NCBI GenBank assembly: GCA_027922465.2
Contig: BQMF02000136.1
Location: forward strand, 744,001 to 808,000
DNA length: 64,000 bases
Reading direction: 5' to 3'
Origin: Turritopsis dohrnii
Lineage: Eukaryota > Cnidaria > Hydrozoa > Anthoathecata > Oceaniidae
Below the pieces are notes generated by a model that was not told the origin of the DNA, searched no databases, and was given only the letters and a program-made list of their open reading frames with translations. Position numbers and translations under genes: made by a program. Positions 1 through 11,659 of the stretch are shown piece by piece (within the stretch, counting starts at the first letter, position 1; each line of letters opens with the position of its first letter).

Positions 1-161
1 TCCGAAGTATTTGACACTCTCATGAGTGACACAAACCCAATCAAGGGCCTGTGCTCTTCTGGATGACCTCCTGCAACACCCGATGTATCATCTATCCAAT
101 TTCCCTCACATAGCATGGGTCGACCCGGCGCTATGGTACATTCACTCGCGCATGGTGAATC

Positions 162-232
162 GCCGCCAAGGGGAATTGAACCCCGACCTCTCGCATGAAT
201 CACGAGAGTGATAACCATTATACTACGGCGCC
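162..232 (-). tRNA. tRNA-like sequence, probably a pseudogene or SINE head
   Basis: Read on the minus strand the segment has a tRNA-like D arm (GTAT...TCAC), a five-pair anticodon stem and a T arm with the B-box-like GGTTCAATTCC. The seven-base anticodon loop would place TTC (Glu) at the anticodon, but the usual U before the anticodon is A, and the acceptor stem has mismatches or a one-base offset. I therefore read it as a decayed tRNA or a tRNA-derived repeat rather than a working tRNA. A covariance-model scan would decide. Confidence 0.45.
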
Positions 233-585
233 ATATACTATTCCAGCATATTCCACCCCAACTATAACTAGTTTTGACTGCCGAAATTTTGCGCATGTGC
301 ACTTTCCCCCCAAAATCAAAACAAGCATTACGGGTCTAGGTGAACATGTCTAAATGTCTCAATGTTTAAGCCTTCTAGATAAAAAAGATTTTCATTTGTT
401 TCATGTGTGGGCTGTAATACTTTTTCAAATCGCGTTATACGCGAGGTGTTTGGAATGCAAAGGTTTCGTGTGGACATTTATTTTTGCCTGGAAGTTTCTT
501 GATCAAAAATCACAGCCTTTACCGTTCAGATCAATGTGCGCTGCCATATTCTTTGAAGCGGACGTGAATGTGTGTAGGATCATAG

Positions 586-822
586 TCACAAGAAAGAATC
601 CTCAGTAAAATGACATTGACATATACATAAACTTCTTTTATTGATCTGTCTTTTTAGCGATTCATCAATAACCCTGTCTTTCGTAATGATATTTATGAGT
701 TTATTTCTCCATTCGGTTTCAAACTCTCCATTACCAGATGGAACTTTAAAAAGTGAAATTCCCTTATACTTAACCTTACGAGAGACTGTGCAGCCGTAAA
801 TAGAACAGTTATCACCAGGCAT
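586..822 (-). CDS. THAP-type zinc finger fragment
   Basis: A 78-residue open frame starting at ATG 822 has the C2CH pattern of the THAP DNA-binding domain: an N-terminal C-x4-C pair (CSIYGC), the SLFKVP segment, a central W (EWRNKL), and a C-terminal C-x2-H with following F (CQCHF). THAP domains occur in host transcription regulators and in P-element-type transposases. The frame ends just after the domain and no partner exon or catalytic region was recognised nearby, so it is either one exon of a larger gene or a transposon remnant. Its neighbours on the other strand are transposon-like, which favours the second. Confidence 0.6.
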   Translation of the reverse strand: MPGDNCSIYGCTVSRKVKYKGISLFKVPSGNGEFETEWRNKLINIITKDRVIDESLKRQINKRSLCICQCHFTEDSFL

Positions 823-1187
823 GTTGATAATCTTCTGAGATATCTTCAACACAAAATCCAAATTACACACACATGTTCACGCGAAATGCGCCATTTTTTA
901 AAATCTATGCACGAAGAATACTGAGCTCCAGTTAAGAGTAGCGAACAATAGCAAAAACAATAACACGCTTTGAGTGGCCAGACTATCTCTTTTCTTATGA
1001 CTATGGTAGGATGTATAATACAGTTATTTTCTACGGTATATGTATTTCTTTGAATGACGTTTTTGTTCCATTTCATCGCTCATATTTTTGTTCATGTAAA
1101 CTTAAAATTACTCAATAAGATTATCCAGCACAATTCAGTACTGCTCAATTATTATTTACATCATCTCTCTATTTTGAATTCCATTGC

Positions 1188-1620
1188 CTATATGTTTTTT
1201 CTGGTAGTATTATTATATGTTGCTTTATTCTGCTCAAATTTGCATTTAGCTCCTCTAAAATTTATGTAGTTGTGTATGGAATTGAAAGTAACCCAGGACC
1301 GAATTTTTCTAAAGTAGTTCAAGAACCTTTTTTCACTTACATGACGCATGATGATCCAAAATTTGGTAAAACAGCAGGTTTTCAATGTACCGAAAATGCT
1401 TACAATATGTTACAGTGCTATCAAGAAAGTATTATTATGGACATCTTGGGATTTACACTATGTTTTGAATCAGGTGATGCACTCTGTAATTGTTACAAGC
1501 CACAACAGCAGGGCCCCTAGTAGCAGTTTATCAAATTCCTTGTAATATATTCATTGAACCCCAGTTAGTCAAGTTACTTTTCTAAGTATGGTAAATCGTC
1601 TTTTTTTTTAGAAGAAATTG
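1188..1620 (+). pseudogene. Frameshifted ORF with a 2A-like motif and a protease-like fragment
   Basis: The segment encodes GIESNPGP at 1278-1301, close to the 2A consensus D(V/I)ExNPGP but lacking the aspartate, which looks like loss of one codon. A short hydrophobic stretch lies upstream. Downstream, pieces in two frames read FGKTAGFQC, then WTSWDLHYVLNQ, then GDAL. Together they resemble the N-terminal part of cysteine-protease-like ORFs carried by some transposable elements (a QC nucleophile region followed by W..DL..VL..GD.L). At least two frameshifts and a stop interrupt it. The motif is seen directly; the protease assignment is an inference from memory of such ORFs. Confidence 0.35.
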
Positions 1621-2165
1621 ACCTTTTTCAAACTCATTAAAATCTCATAGCCAATGATATGGGTATCGGTGCTATTTTTTACTTTTAGTGCAGGTTACAG
1701 TTCTGCACTTATCTGGGATATCGAAAACATTCAATATATTTATTTGATTCACACATTAAAGTAGTTGGTGATTCTGACTGTTCGTCTGCTCCAAATGGCA
1801 ACATTACTTAAATTAATTTTTTTAAGTGAACTAAATGCATTTATATATAAAAGATATATTTGAACTTATTGTAAGTTATGAAACACAGTATAACATCCAA
1901 TTATTGCCATTTATGCGATACAAGATATATTTCTTCAATTAAAGCAATGATATTGAAATTATATTGATATTATATTGAAAGGTCAATTTCCGAAATTGAA
2001 AGGTTGTATTTGCGATGTACCCTTTGATACTTCTGTGACCAATGTATTTCCATGTGGAGCTGACATGTAGTTATCATAAAACTGAAAAGAAAGTTAGCTT
2101 TCCATGGACATGTTTACTTTCTGTTTGTCTCTCCAGAATCTATTTATTCAGGTCTTCAATATTTT

Positions 2166-2690
2166 CAGGAACACAATCCATTTGACATAGAAATTCATCA
2201 TGATAACATTCCTAATGATTTCCTAGATTTGTCTGAGATTTCCACTTAAGATTTGCGTGAAGAACAAGTTAACCAAGATAACCCTGAGGAAGATAAATAT
2301 CCACTAGATTTGTTCAGATTGAACACACAGGAAACAAAGAAATTAATATTACCCCTGGGGAAGGTCAGCAATCTAGTTCTCTGTTGACAGAAGCATTATG
2401 AAGAATAAGCCTTATTTGAAAAATTTGGAAATTATTCAGTTATTTCTACATTTCTACTATTTCCACTTTATTACTGATAAAAGTCATAGATTCTTACATA
2501 ATGGCCACTGTTTCCGCATTGATCAGATAAGCAATTTTAAGTGGCTTTCTTTTTCACCTAATGCTGATGGTGGATTTTGTTTACCTTGTGTTCTCTTTGC
2601 TGATAAATTTCCTAACGTGACACTCAAAAATAAGAATCTGCGTTTTCAAGCTCTCAAAGCCCAGCTCAAGTACCTAAGCCCAGCTTAAGT
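2166..2690 (+). pseudogene. ZMYM1/hAT-type transposase N-terminal remnant
   Basis: The open stretch 2398-2688 (96 residues) contains FKWLSFSPNADGGFCLPCVLFA-like sequence, the signature of the TTF-type zinc finger before the catalytic domain of ZMYM1-like hAT transposases. The preceding 230 bases read as acidic coding sequence in pieces (PFDIEIHHDN, DLFRLNTQETKK) broken by stops. No DDE/RNase-H-fold region or hAT dimerisation domain follows before the sequence becomes AT-rich and featureless. It is a truncated, broken copy. Zinc-finger assignment is fairly secure; the exact family is not. Confidence 0.5.
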
Positions 2691-2699
2691 ACCTGTACT

Positions 2700-4585
2700 T
2701 AGAATTAAGAGGCAGCAGTAGATGGTAAAAAAATCTTGTTATCAATACGTCTCATTTATCACACTTCTTAGTCAAGAAGCAAAGAAAGAAAAGTTGGTTC
2801 ACTAAAATAAGTAAAAATATAAATATCAAAAATATCAATTCGGGCAAACAATTTAATGACAAATAGAATCACCAGAAGCTTCATAATTTGGATAAGAAAG
2901 AAAAGATGACAAAATATTCTTTCTTAAAATTTCCTATAGATTCCACCACAACATCGAGAGGTCATCATCAGAGTGAAAATATAAACAATTAGCTATGTAA
3001 TTGTCTGAAAAAGCGAAACTGCTTTTACTCTCCAGAAAAAAAAGATTAGTTTTCAGCTTTTCTTATTTTCCTTTTATCTATGGATACAAAGTTATTCATT
3101 ACTCATTTTTTATTGAATTTCAACACTTATGTTAATGTGTTTGTCTTCATTTTTTCAAATGCATGGTAGGATTTGTACGATGGGGGTTTTCCATAAAGTG
3201 TGAGCTGTCATAAAAGCTCATTTATCAAATGACTTTCTACAATGTTATATTAGTATGAAGGCATCGAGGGTATATCATTTTAGTTTTAACACATGTGTAA
3301 AAATTGTTTTAACTTTGTTTAATTCGCTTTAGACATGTTATTTCTTTTAGCCTATGTTCAAATGAGTAAATCAATGTGCAATGTTGCTGGCCATGTCTGG
3401 TTCCATATGCGAACCTAGGCATGCTGATGAAGCCTGATATTTGCAGAAACAGTGACAGAGTGGTTGATGTGTATGTAACAAACATCATGGTGTTTTCAAT
3501 GTAGTTAAGTTAGTAGGAAAAGCGAATAATATTCTGTTTTGCATGGACATCAGAACAAAAAAATTACTTTTTTCTGATCACCTTAATAACCTGTGAAAAG
3601 TCTCATAAATGCCTAATGTCACCAACCCAACAAGAACTGTAAGGTCTAGGCAACAAACTTTGTCGAGAAGAGCTACAACATTTTTCGGGAAATCCAGTTA
3701 TCAATCAGGAAACATGAATGTTCCGATATTTTAGAAAATGTTGAAATGAGTTCTACTTTTTCTATTTGTGTTCTGAATAGAAATGAGGATAGAAAAATGA
3801 ACCAATCAAATTCTATAATTTTAGTGTTAGTTAAATTCCAAAAAAATTCTATAAGCCTTTAGGTTTATTTTACATAGGCCTTTGATGTGCTGAACCAGAA
3901 AACTAATATTTTTCATCATGGGGCCTCCTCGGGTCACTTGACTTGATTAAACAGCAAGTCGTTCCCAGGACTTCGTCGAAGAAGTTTCTTCCCCTCTTTC
4001 TTTTTCAACAGCTTGTCTCCGAATTTGACTGACATGTATTGAATAAATCGCTGTTTGTTATATTTTATGAACTTTGTTTGCTGCGTCTTCCTTCATGTTC
4101 ATTTTTAAAAGAGACCTAACTTTAAGTAACTCCCTCAAGCAGGAAACGCGATTTGTTCAGCGCAGCATTTCTTGTTAAGCTTTGGATTCTACAGCTCAGT
4201 TTCCTCCTCTGCTCCAACATTAAGTCTGCTCTGCATCACTGTTTTTTACATTTTTCTATCTAAGTTATACTGCCAATGCCCCTAATTACATACGATCTTC
4301 CTGATCACGATATTGAGATGTTCTAACTGTCTATAAATTCAAAATACTGTACATTTTGTAACACAATACGAAATTTTGGTAGATATTGGTATAAGTTTAT
4401 AGAGTTTATATATCAACAATAAATAAAAACAAGATTCGCAAAAATGCGACTGTATATTTCCCCAAAGTTGCGTAATTTTTGCCAATTATTGTGTGTACAT
4501 TGATAACCATGAGAAAAATGTCTGATGAAACAATTACAGCATAAAAAGTGAGAGGTTACTATATGGGCACTTAGCTAAAAGTTAT
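2700..4585. other. AT-rich stretch without recognised gene
   Basis: Stop codons are dense in all frames and I see no conserved protein motif, RNA gene or inverted repeat. It may hold unrecognised decayed repeats. Confidence 0.4.
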
Positions 4586-4700
4586 ATGAGTAGTAGTAGT
4601 ACCACTAGTAGTAGTAGTATTTATTCTTCATTCCAACAGATACATACAATAAAAGTATAATTCCCAAACAAATAAAACAAGGAAAATCATGTACACATCT
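4586..4700 (-). repeat. Possible LINE 3' end with trinucleotide tail
   Basis: Read on the minus strand the segment ends in a (TAC)n run, interrupted once, after an AT-rich stretch (GAATGAAGAATAAATACTAC). CR1/L2-type elements often end in short simple repeats of this kind. There is no coding sequence, so the assignment is weak. Confidence 0.25.
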
Positions 4701-6795
4701 GAAAAAATGAAAGGAGACACACCTTATAGTCAATGACTAATCAGAGAGGTGGCCACCTAAAATACAAGTTAAGTGCAAAACTGTATCACTACTTTAAACA
4801 AGTAAAAATTTAATTTGTAACAAATTAGTAATTACTGAAAATAATGCTTTTGTAAAAATTAATAAGTTTAGATTTTGAAAGAGTGGTGAGGTCGGATCCT
4901 GGATAAAGCATCTGAAGCTCATTCCACTGAACTACAGACTGGTAAATAGAGTTTATGCCATATTTGGAGGTATTACATTGTGGTCTGACCTAAATGCGAC
5001 TAATATTTACCATTAAACAACTGCATATATCATCAATGTGTAAAATAATTTCATCATAACAAATGTATGATCTTTATTGTTGCAGAAGCTTTGCATCCGT
5101 AAACAATGTAAAACAGAACACTTGTTTTTTGTAACTCAGATAAAATCTTACAACATTATATTATCAAATTTGTATACAGGTGGTTTCACTGTACAAAAGA
5201 AAAAAAATGTTGAACCTAGTTTTAATAGCTACAGTGGAATTGTAAATAAAATGTAAATAAAATTCTCAATAATGAAACTTCTCAATATTCTGTTTATTAT
5301 CATGCATAAACATTTTCAATAGCTATATATAGTATAATACTTTGGGGTAAACATCATAAGCAAATAACTAATAATTATAAGCAATCAAAATTTTTACTAA
5401 CACAAATATTATGTAGCATTTCGAATTAGGACCGAAGAGTTATTTTCAAAAAAGAGATGGGCTTAATTTATAAAACCAAATTCAAGTATCAGAATAAATA
5501 TCTCTGTTCAAAGAAATGTATTCACACTCACTGTTTATTATGTGATAAAAATGACCTTCGTAAATCCAAAATGGAAACGAACAACAGATTTTCGTAGTGA
5601 AAATACACATCCATAACCAAACCGTACATAGCTGAAAACAGAAGTTTGTTTTCTGACTTGATTCAATTTACAGACTGTTTGTCATGTTGGATTGTGTTTT
5701 GATTTATGTTTGTTGTTCGTAAAGAAAGATTGTCAGTAATTATATATATTACATTTTGAAAAATAAAATATGATATACAGCATCAAAACAGTATACATGA
5801 CCACTTCATTCATAGTAAACCATGTTTCTGTTGTTGTAAACAGCTATCCAAGTATACTCCACCAGATTCTTTCAAGTTATTATGTGTCTCAATCCTCTGT
5901 GTATTAAAATATTATACGTGACTGGTTTTCTGAACTTATATATACGACATCACATATTTACCTGCTGTTTTTAATAAACGTAACTGGTTGAACTGGTGGT
6001 TGACCTCCACGTGAAAAGGGTTTCCTTCTTTATTATGCTGTACATCATCGTGCTTTCAGTTCAGTTGGGCTACATTACATCAGGATCATACTAAATAAAT
6101 GTTCAGCCTGGTTATTGAGAATGAACCTTTGTACAGGAATCACAGCTTCAATGGTTTGTTGTTCCAAGTGTTTAATTACCAATATCATCATCATAACACA
6201 TTGTTATCAACACATAAACAAAACATACCAATGTTTCTTTTTTTGTCTGTTTTTTACACGTTCATTCAAAAGTTTTTAAAACTTTTTAAAAAATAAAACG
6301 ATTCATTTCCATCGTTTAATGTTTCATCTATTGAATCATTAAAGCTAGCAAAAAACATCATCAAATCCCATCTGCACTGCACTGACACTGACTGAGAAGA
6401 TGGCGTACTACTTTACTGAAGACTAGCCTCTAATCTTATCTACCTTAGCTAGGCCAGAGTTCAATACTGAACTGCGGCTATAAAAGTGAACGAAAAGAAG
6501 GAGAATGAGGAGAAGGAAATGCCGGTTTTAACATATATTTCGCCCTACGGGGAAATATATAACAAAGTATTTGTTGGAACTCTCTGAGTATACACTATAC
6601 AGTATATACTCTGAGCACGCTGACTATTAAAATCGACGTTTTTTTTGTTTTTTTTTTCCAAAATTTCGATGCTCACGGGCTAGATAAAATAGCATATAGC
6701 TGTCGTAAGACACAAAAGATTTTCCATTGTTTAAGACTAGACTTGGAACTACGTAATTTTTTCTCTGTGTCAGAGTAGCGCACAAATAATAAAAA
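4701..6795. other. AT-rich stretch without recognised gene
   Basis: No convincing coding frame, RNA or element ends were found. A short palindrome around 6541-6560 (ATATTTCGCCC/GGGGAAATAT) and an imperfect ACTATACAGTATAT palindrome near 6595-6610 are the only structures noticed. Confidence 0.4.
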
Positions 6796-9700
6796 CTAGC
6801 CGCCAAGGCGGCGTCGCACGCCGCCCATGTTCAGCCTGCATTGTGTCACCACCTGCTCCAAATTATTGCACTTAAAACCACTGATAAGACTTCCTTTGCT
6901 TGGTTTTTATTTACGATTTTAAACCAATCAAATATCAGTTTAACAATACACTCAAAATGCAGAGAGAAAAAACTTTTCAACTTATTATTAGCTTTTGTTT
7001 TACGCGCTCTAACATGGGTGCTGTCAGAAGTAGGTGAAAAAATGGTTTCTCTTAAAAAGATCACACGGGAGGAGAAAAAAATGCACGTGCTAAATGAATG
7101 AAGTGAATAAAAAAAAACGTTCGATCAGATTAAAAGAAATCGATTAAAAGAAATTAAGACAACTTTGAGACAAAAGCAAAAAAATATTTTGTTTCATGCA
7201 GATACACTGGAAAACCGAACATGCTCCCACGTTCTGCCACTGCTGCTTTTTGTCCAAAATGTTCATTCAGTTAGTTTCTTTATATTTAGTTGATGTATTG
7301 TTTTCAAAGCCAAGTCAACGGTGGTCATTGGAATATAAAACTAACAATAATAATAAAAACAAAACGTTATTCCTGTTGGTTCACCAGCCAAAAAAAAGTC
7401 ACGTTCCATTGGGGTTACAATGTATTTGTTTCGAACTCCCGTCGCACACAAAAAAAGAAATAATTTCGCTCACAACTAAATCTACCATTTTGCGTGACTT
7501 ACAGACAAACAAACGAACAGACAGAGAATCGGCTATTAATATATAGACTAGCCGCCAAGGCGGCGTCGCTCGCCGCCCATGTGCACCTGCTCTGTGTCAC
7601 CCCGGAGACCCCAGTTAACCTCATATTTCTTGAAAAACGGCTCGTACAAGCTGTGTTCAGCTAGAGGCAGATTCGAAATCAAATATCAAATATCAGTTTA
7701 AACAATGGTTCAAAAAAAAACCAAATTTCATGATGTGCTACTTATTTATTTTTTAAAACAATCGTTGATCAGTACAACAATACACTCAAAACGTAGGGAG
7801 AAAAAACTGCAACTTTTTATTAGCTTTTGTTTTAAGTTACGCGCTCTAACATGGGTGCTATCAAACAGGGGGAAAATGGTTTCTCTTCTTAAAAAGTTCA
7901 CACGGGAGGAATGAAAAAAGGCACGTGCTAAATGAATAAATAGAATAAAAAAACATTCGATCAGAACGCTTAACAATTAAAAAAAGAAATTAAATTATTA
8001 AAAGAAAAGCAAAAAAAAAAAACATTTTGTTTTATAATACTCTTTTTTTACCTATCGGTTCTTAAACATTTTGATTGATCCAAAAAAAAGTTCACCCGTC
8101 TCAGACAGTCAGGCAAGAGTTAGTGGCAAACCGAACATGCTGCCACGTTCTGCCACTGCTGCTTTTTGTCCAAAATGTTTAATCAGTTAGTTTCTTTGTA
8201 TTTAGTTGATGTACTATTTTCAAAGCCAAGTCAACGTGGAATATAAAACTAACAATAATGATAAAAACAAAACGTTATTCCTATTAGTTCATCAGCCAAA
8301 AAAAGTCACGTTCGATTGGGGTTGCAATGTATTTGCTTCGAACTCACATCGCACACAAGAAAAGAAATAATTTCGCTCACAAACTCAATCTACCATTTTG
8401 CGTGACTTACAAACAAACAAACAAACAAACAAACAGACAGACAGACAGAGAATCGGCTATTAATATATAGACTAGCCGCCAAGGCGGTGTCGCTCGCCGC
8501 CCATGTTCAGCCTGCTTTGTGTCACCTCCCAAAGAGTTCATGAAAAATAAAATTAAAGAATTGACAATCGAATGTGTTACCATCTTGTAGAGCTCGAAAT
8601 TCTGATCTAAAATATGTATGGGATCGTTTCGCTATGACCAACCGTTACGGAGATATCCTTGATCAAATATTTTGATGACGTCACAGACCCGTCCCCCCAA
8701 AAAATTAGACCCTAAATTTTTCATCACCCCATCGCCTGTATCACGGTCCCCAAAAAACGTCAGTTATCCCTATTGGTTACCGAAATAATTTTCCCTAAAC
8801 GTCGCATTCAATTAGGGTCTCAATACAATGGTTTCATCATACTGACGTCGCACAAAATAAAATAAAATAATCTCTCTCACAACACCATCTACCATTTTGC
8901 GTGACAGACAAACAAACAAACAGATGGAGAATCGGGTATTAATATATAGACTAGCCGCCAAGGCGGCGTCGCTCGCCGCCTATGTTCACCTGCTCTGTAT
9001 CATTGCATCAATAAATGTCAAATTTCCTTATAAACGGCTCGTACAACTTGTGTTCAACCAGAAGCAGATTCGAAATCACAACCTCTGGTAAAACCAATCT
9101 TTTATCAGTGTAGCAATACACTCAAAACGTAGAGAGAGAAAACTTCAACTTTTTATTAGCTTTTGTTTTAAAAAAGTTACGCGCTCTAACATGGGTGCTA
9201 TCAAATGTAAGGGGGAAAATGGTTTCTCTTCTTAAAAAGTTCACACGGAGGAGAAAAAAAAGGCACGTGCTAAATGAATAAATAGAATAAAAAAACGTTC
9301 GATTAGAACGCTTAACAATTAAAAGAAGAAATTAAATTATTAAAAGAAAAGCAAAAAAAAAAAACATTTTGTTTTGATATGATACTCTTTTTTTACCTAT
9401 CGGTTTTTAAACATTTTGATTGCTCAAAAAAAAAGTTCACCCATCTCAGACAGTCAGGCAAGAGTCAGTGGCAAACCGAACATATGCTGCCTCGTTCTGC
9501 CACTGCTGCTTTTTGTCCAAAATGTTTAATCAGTTAGTTTCTTTGTATTTAGTTGATGTACTGTTTTCAAAGCCAAGTCAACGTGGAATATAAAACTAAC
9601 AATAATGATAAAAACAAAACGTTATTCCTATTAGTTCATCAGCCAAAAAAAGTCACGTTCGATTTGGGTTGCAATGTATTTGCTTCGAACTCACGTCGCA

Positions 9701-11272
9701 CACAAAAAAAGAAATAATTTCGCTCACAACTTAATCTACCATTTTGCGTGACTTACAAACAAACGAACAAACAAACAAACAAACAAACAGACAGACAGAC
9801 AGACGAAGAATCGGCTATTAATATATAGACTAGCCGCCAAGGCGGCGTCGCTCGCCGCCAATCTCCACCTGCTCTGTATCACTGTATCAATAAACGTCAA
9901 ATTTCCTTATAAACGCCTCGTACAACTTGTGTTCAACCAGAAGCAGATTCGAAGTCACAACCTCTGGTAAAACCAATTATTTGTCAGTGTAACAATACAC
10001 TCAAAACGTAGAGAGAGAAAACTTCAACTTTTTATTAACTTTTGTTTTAAAAAAGTTACGCGCTCTAACATGGGTGCTATCAAACGTAAGGGGGAAATGG
10101 TTTCTCTTCTTAAAAAGATCACACGGGAGGAGAGAAAAAAAAGGCTCGTGCTAAATGAATAAATAGAATAAAAAAACGTTCGATCAGAACGCTTAACAAT
10201 TAAAAGAAGAAATTAATTTATTAAAAAAAAAGCAAAAAAAAAAACCATTTTCGCACACAAAAAAAACAGAAATAATTTCGCTCACAACTCAATCTACCAT
10301 TTTGCGTGACTTACAAACAAACAAACAGACAGACAGAGAATCGGCTATTAATATATAGACTAGCCGCCAAGGCGGCGTCGCTCGCCGCCCATGTGCATCT
10401 GCTCTGTGTCACCCCGGAGACCCCAATAAACCTCATATTTCCTTAAAAACGGCTCGTACAACTTTTGTTCAGTCAGAGGCAGATTCGAAATCAAATATCA
10501 AATATCAGTTTAAACAAATAGTACCAAAAAACCCAAATTTCATGATGTGCTATTTATTTACTTTTTAAAACCAATCGTTTTTCACTTTAACAATTACACT
10601 CAAAACATACAGAGAAAAAACTTCAACTTATTATTAGCTTTTGTTTGAAAAAAGTTACGCGCTCTAACATGGGTGCTATCAAACAGGGCGAAAATGGTTT
10701 CTCTTAATAAAAAGATCACAAGGGAGGAGAAAGAATGGCACGTGCTAAATGAATAAACTGAATAAAAGAAACGTTCGATCAGAAGCGCTTAACAATTAAA
10801 AGAAATTAAATTATTAAAAGAAAAGCAAAAAAATGTTTTGTTTCATGATACTCTTTCTTTACCTATCGGTTTTTAAACATTTTGATTGCTCGTAAAAAAA
10901 GTTCACCCGTCTCAGACAGTCAGGCAAGCGTTAGGATACACTGGCAAACCGAACATGCTGCCACGTTCTGCCACTGCTGCTTTTTGTCCAAAATGTTTAA
11001 TCAGTTAGTTTCTTTGTATTTAGTTGATGTATTGTTTTCAAAGCCAAGTCAACGGTGGTCCTTGGAATATAAAACTAACAATAATAATAAAAACAAAATG
11101 TTATATCTATTGGTTCACCAGCCAAAAAAAGTCACGTTCGATTGGGGTTACAATGTATTTGCTTTGAACTCACGTCGCACACAAAAAAAGAAATAATTTT
11201 GCTCACAACTCAATCTACCATTTTGCGTGACTTACAAACAAACAGACAGAGAATCGGCTATTAATATATAGA
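6796..11272 (-). mobile_element. Tandem array of six non-autonomous Helitron-like units
   Basis: Read on the minus strand each unit begins TCTATATATTAATAGCCG, continues with a (CTGT/TTTG)n microsatellite, and ends in GCCGCCTTGGCGGCTAG. These are Helitron hallmarks: 5'-TC, 3'-CTAG and a GC-rich hairpin (GGCGGCG...CGCCGCC) a few bases before the end. Units are joined exactly as CTAG|TC with no bases between: 6796-7547, 7548-8471, 8472-8950, 8951-9829, 9830-10359 and 10360-11272. The array is flanked by host A on its 5' side and T on its 3' side (minus strand), fitting A|T insertion without target duplication. No Rep or helicase ORF is present, so the units depend on a partner elsewhere. Unit 3 has a different core; unit 5 is internally deleted. 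Confidence 0.85.
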
Positions 11273-11650
11273 TGGCAGGGAAGTTTCGGTGTTTCATGTG
11301 TATTTATAACGTGAGTTGTTTAAAGAAGAAGGAGGGTATTATAATTTTGAATTGGAATCAAGTTTGATACTGTTTTGGGTTGTCTAAGATGAAATATTAT
11401 AGGTAGTTGAAGGATTTCTACCCTGGTGTTAATGCACAGCAGTTTCTCTTCCAGGAAACCTGATATGATTGTTTATTTTTTGTTTATTCCAGATTCTTTT
11501 ATTCTTTCCATTTATATTTTGAAGTAGCTAAACATACTTAATTAAGTCTTTCCAGAGAATTTTCTGAAGTTATGTATTTCCAATTTTTTTAAACAGTATA
11601 TACATAAGTGATAAATTTATATAATAATAAAAAAGCTTTATGATTTAGGA
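11273..11650. other. Unique sequence flanking the Helitron array
   Basis: No gene or repeat end was recognised. The first base (T) is the 3' half of the A|T target of the preceding array. Confidence 0.4.
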
Positions 11651-11659
11651 GATTGTTGA

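Noticed and set aside
7196..7546. Frame of 116 codons within a Helitron unit, with a similar frame at 10882-11196
   Set aside because: They repeat because the units repeat. They differ by frameshifts between units and have no motif.
6796..11272. CRISPR array or satellite DNA
   Set aside because: The repeats are 480-920 bases with transposon ends and hairpins, not short repeats with unique spacers, and the unit lengths are too variable for an ordinary satellite.
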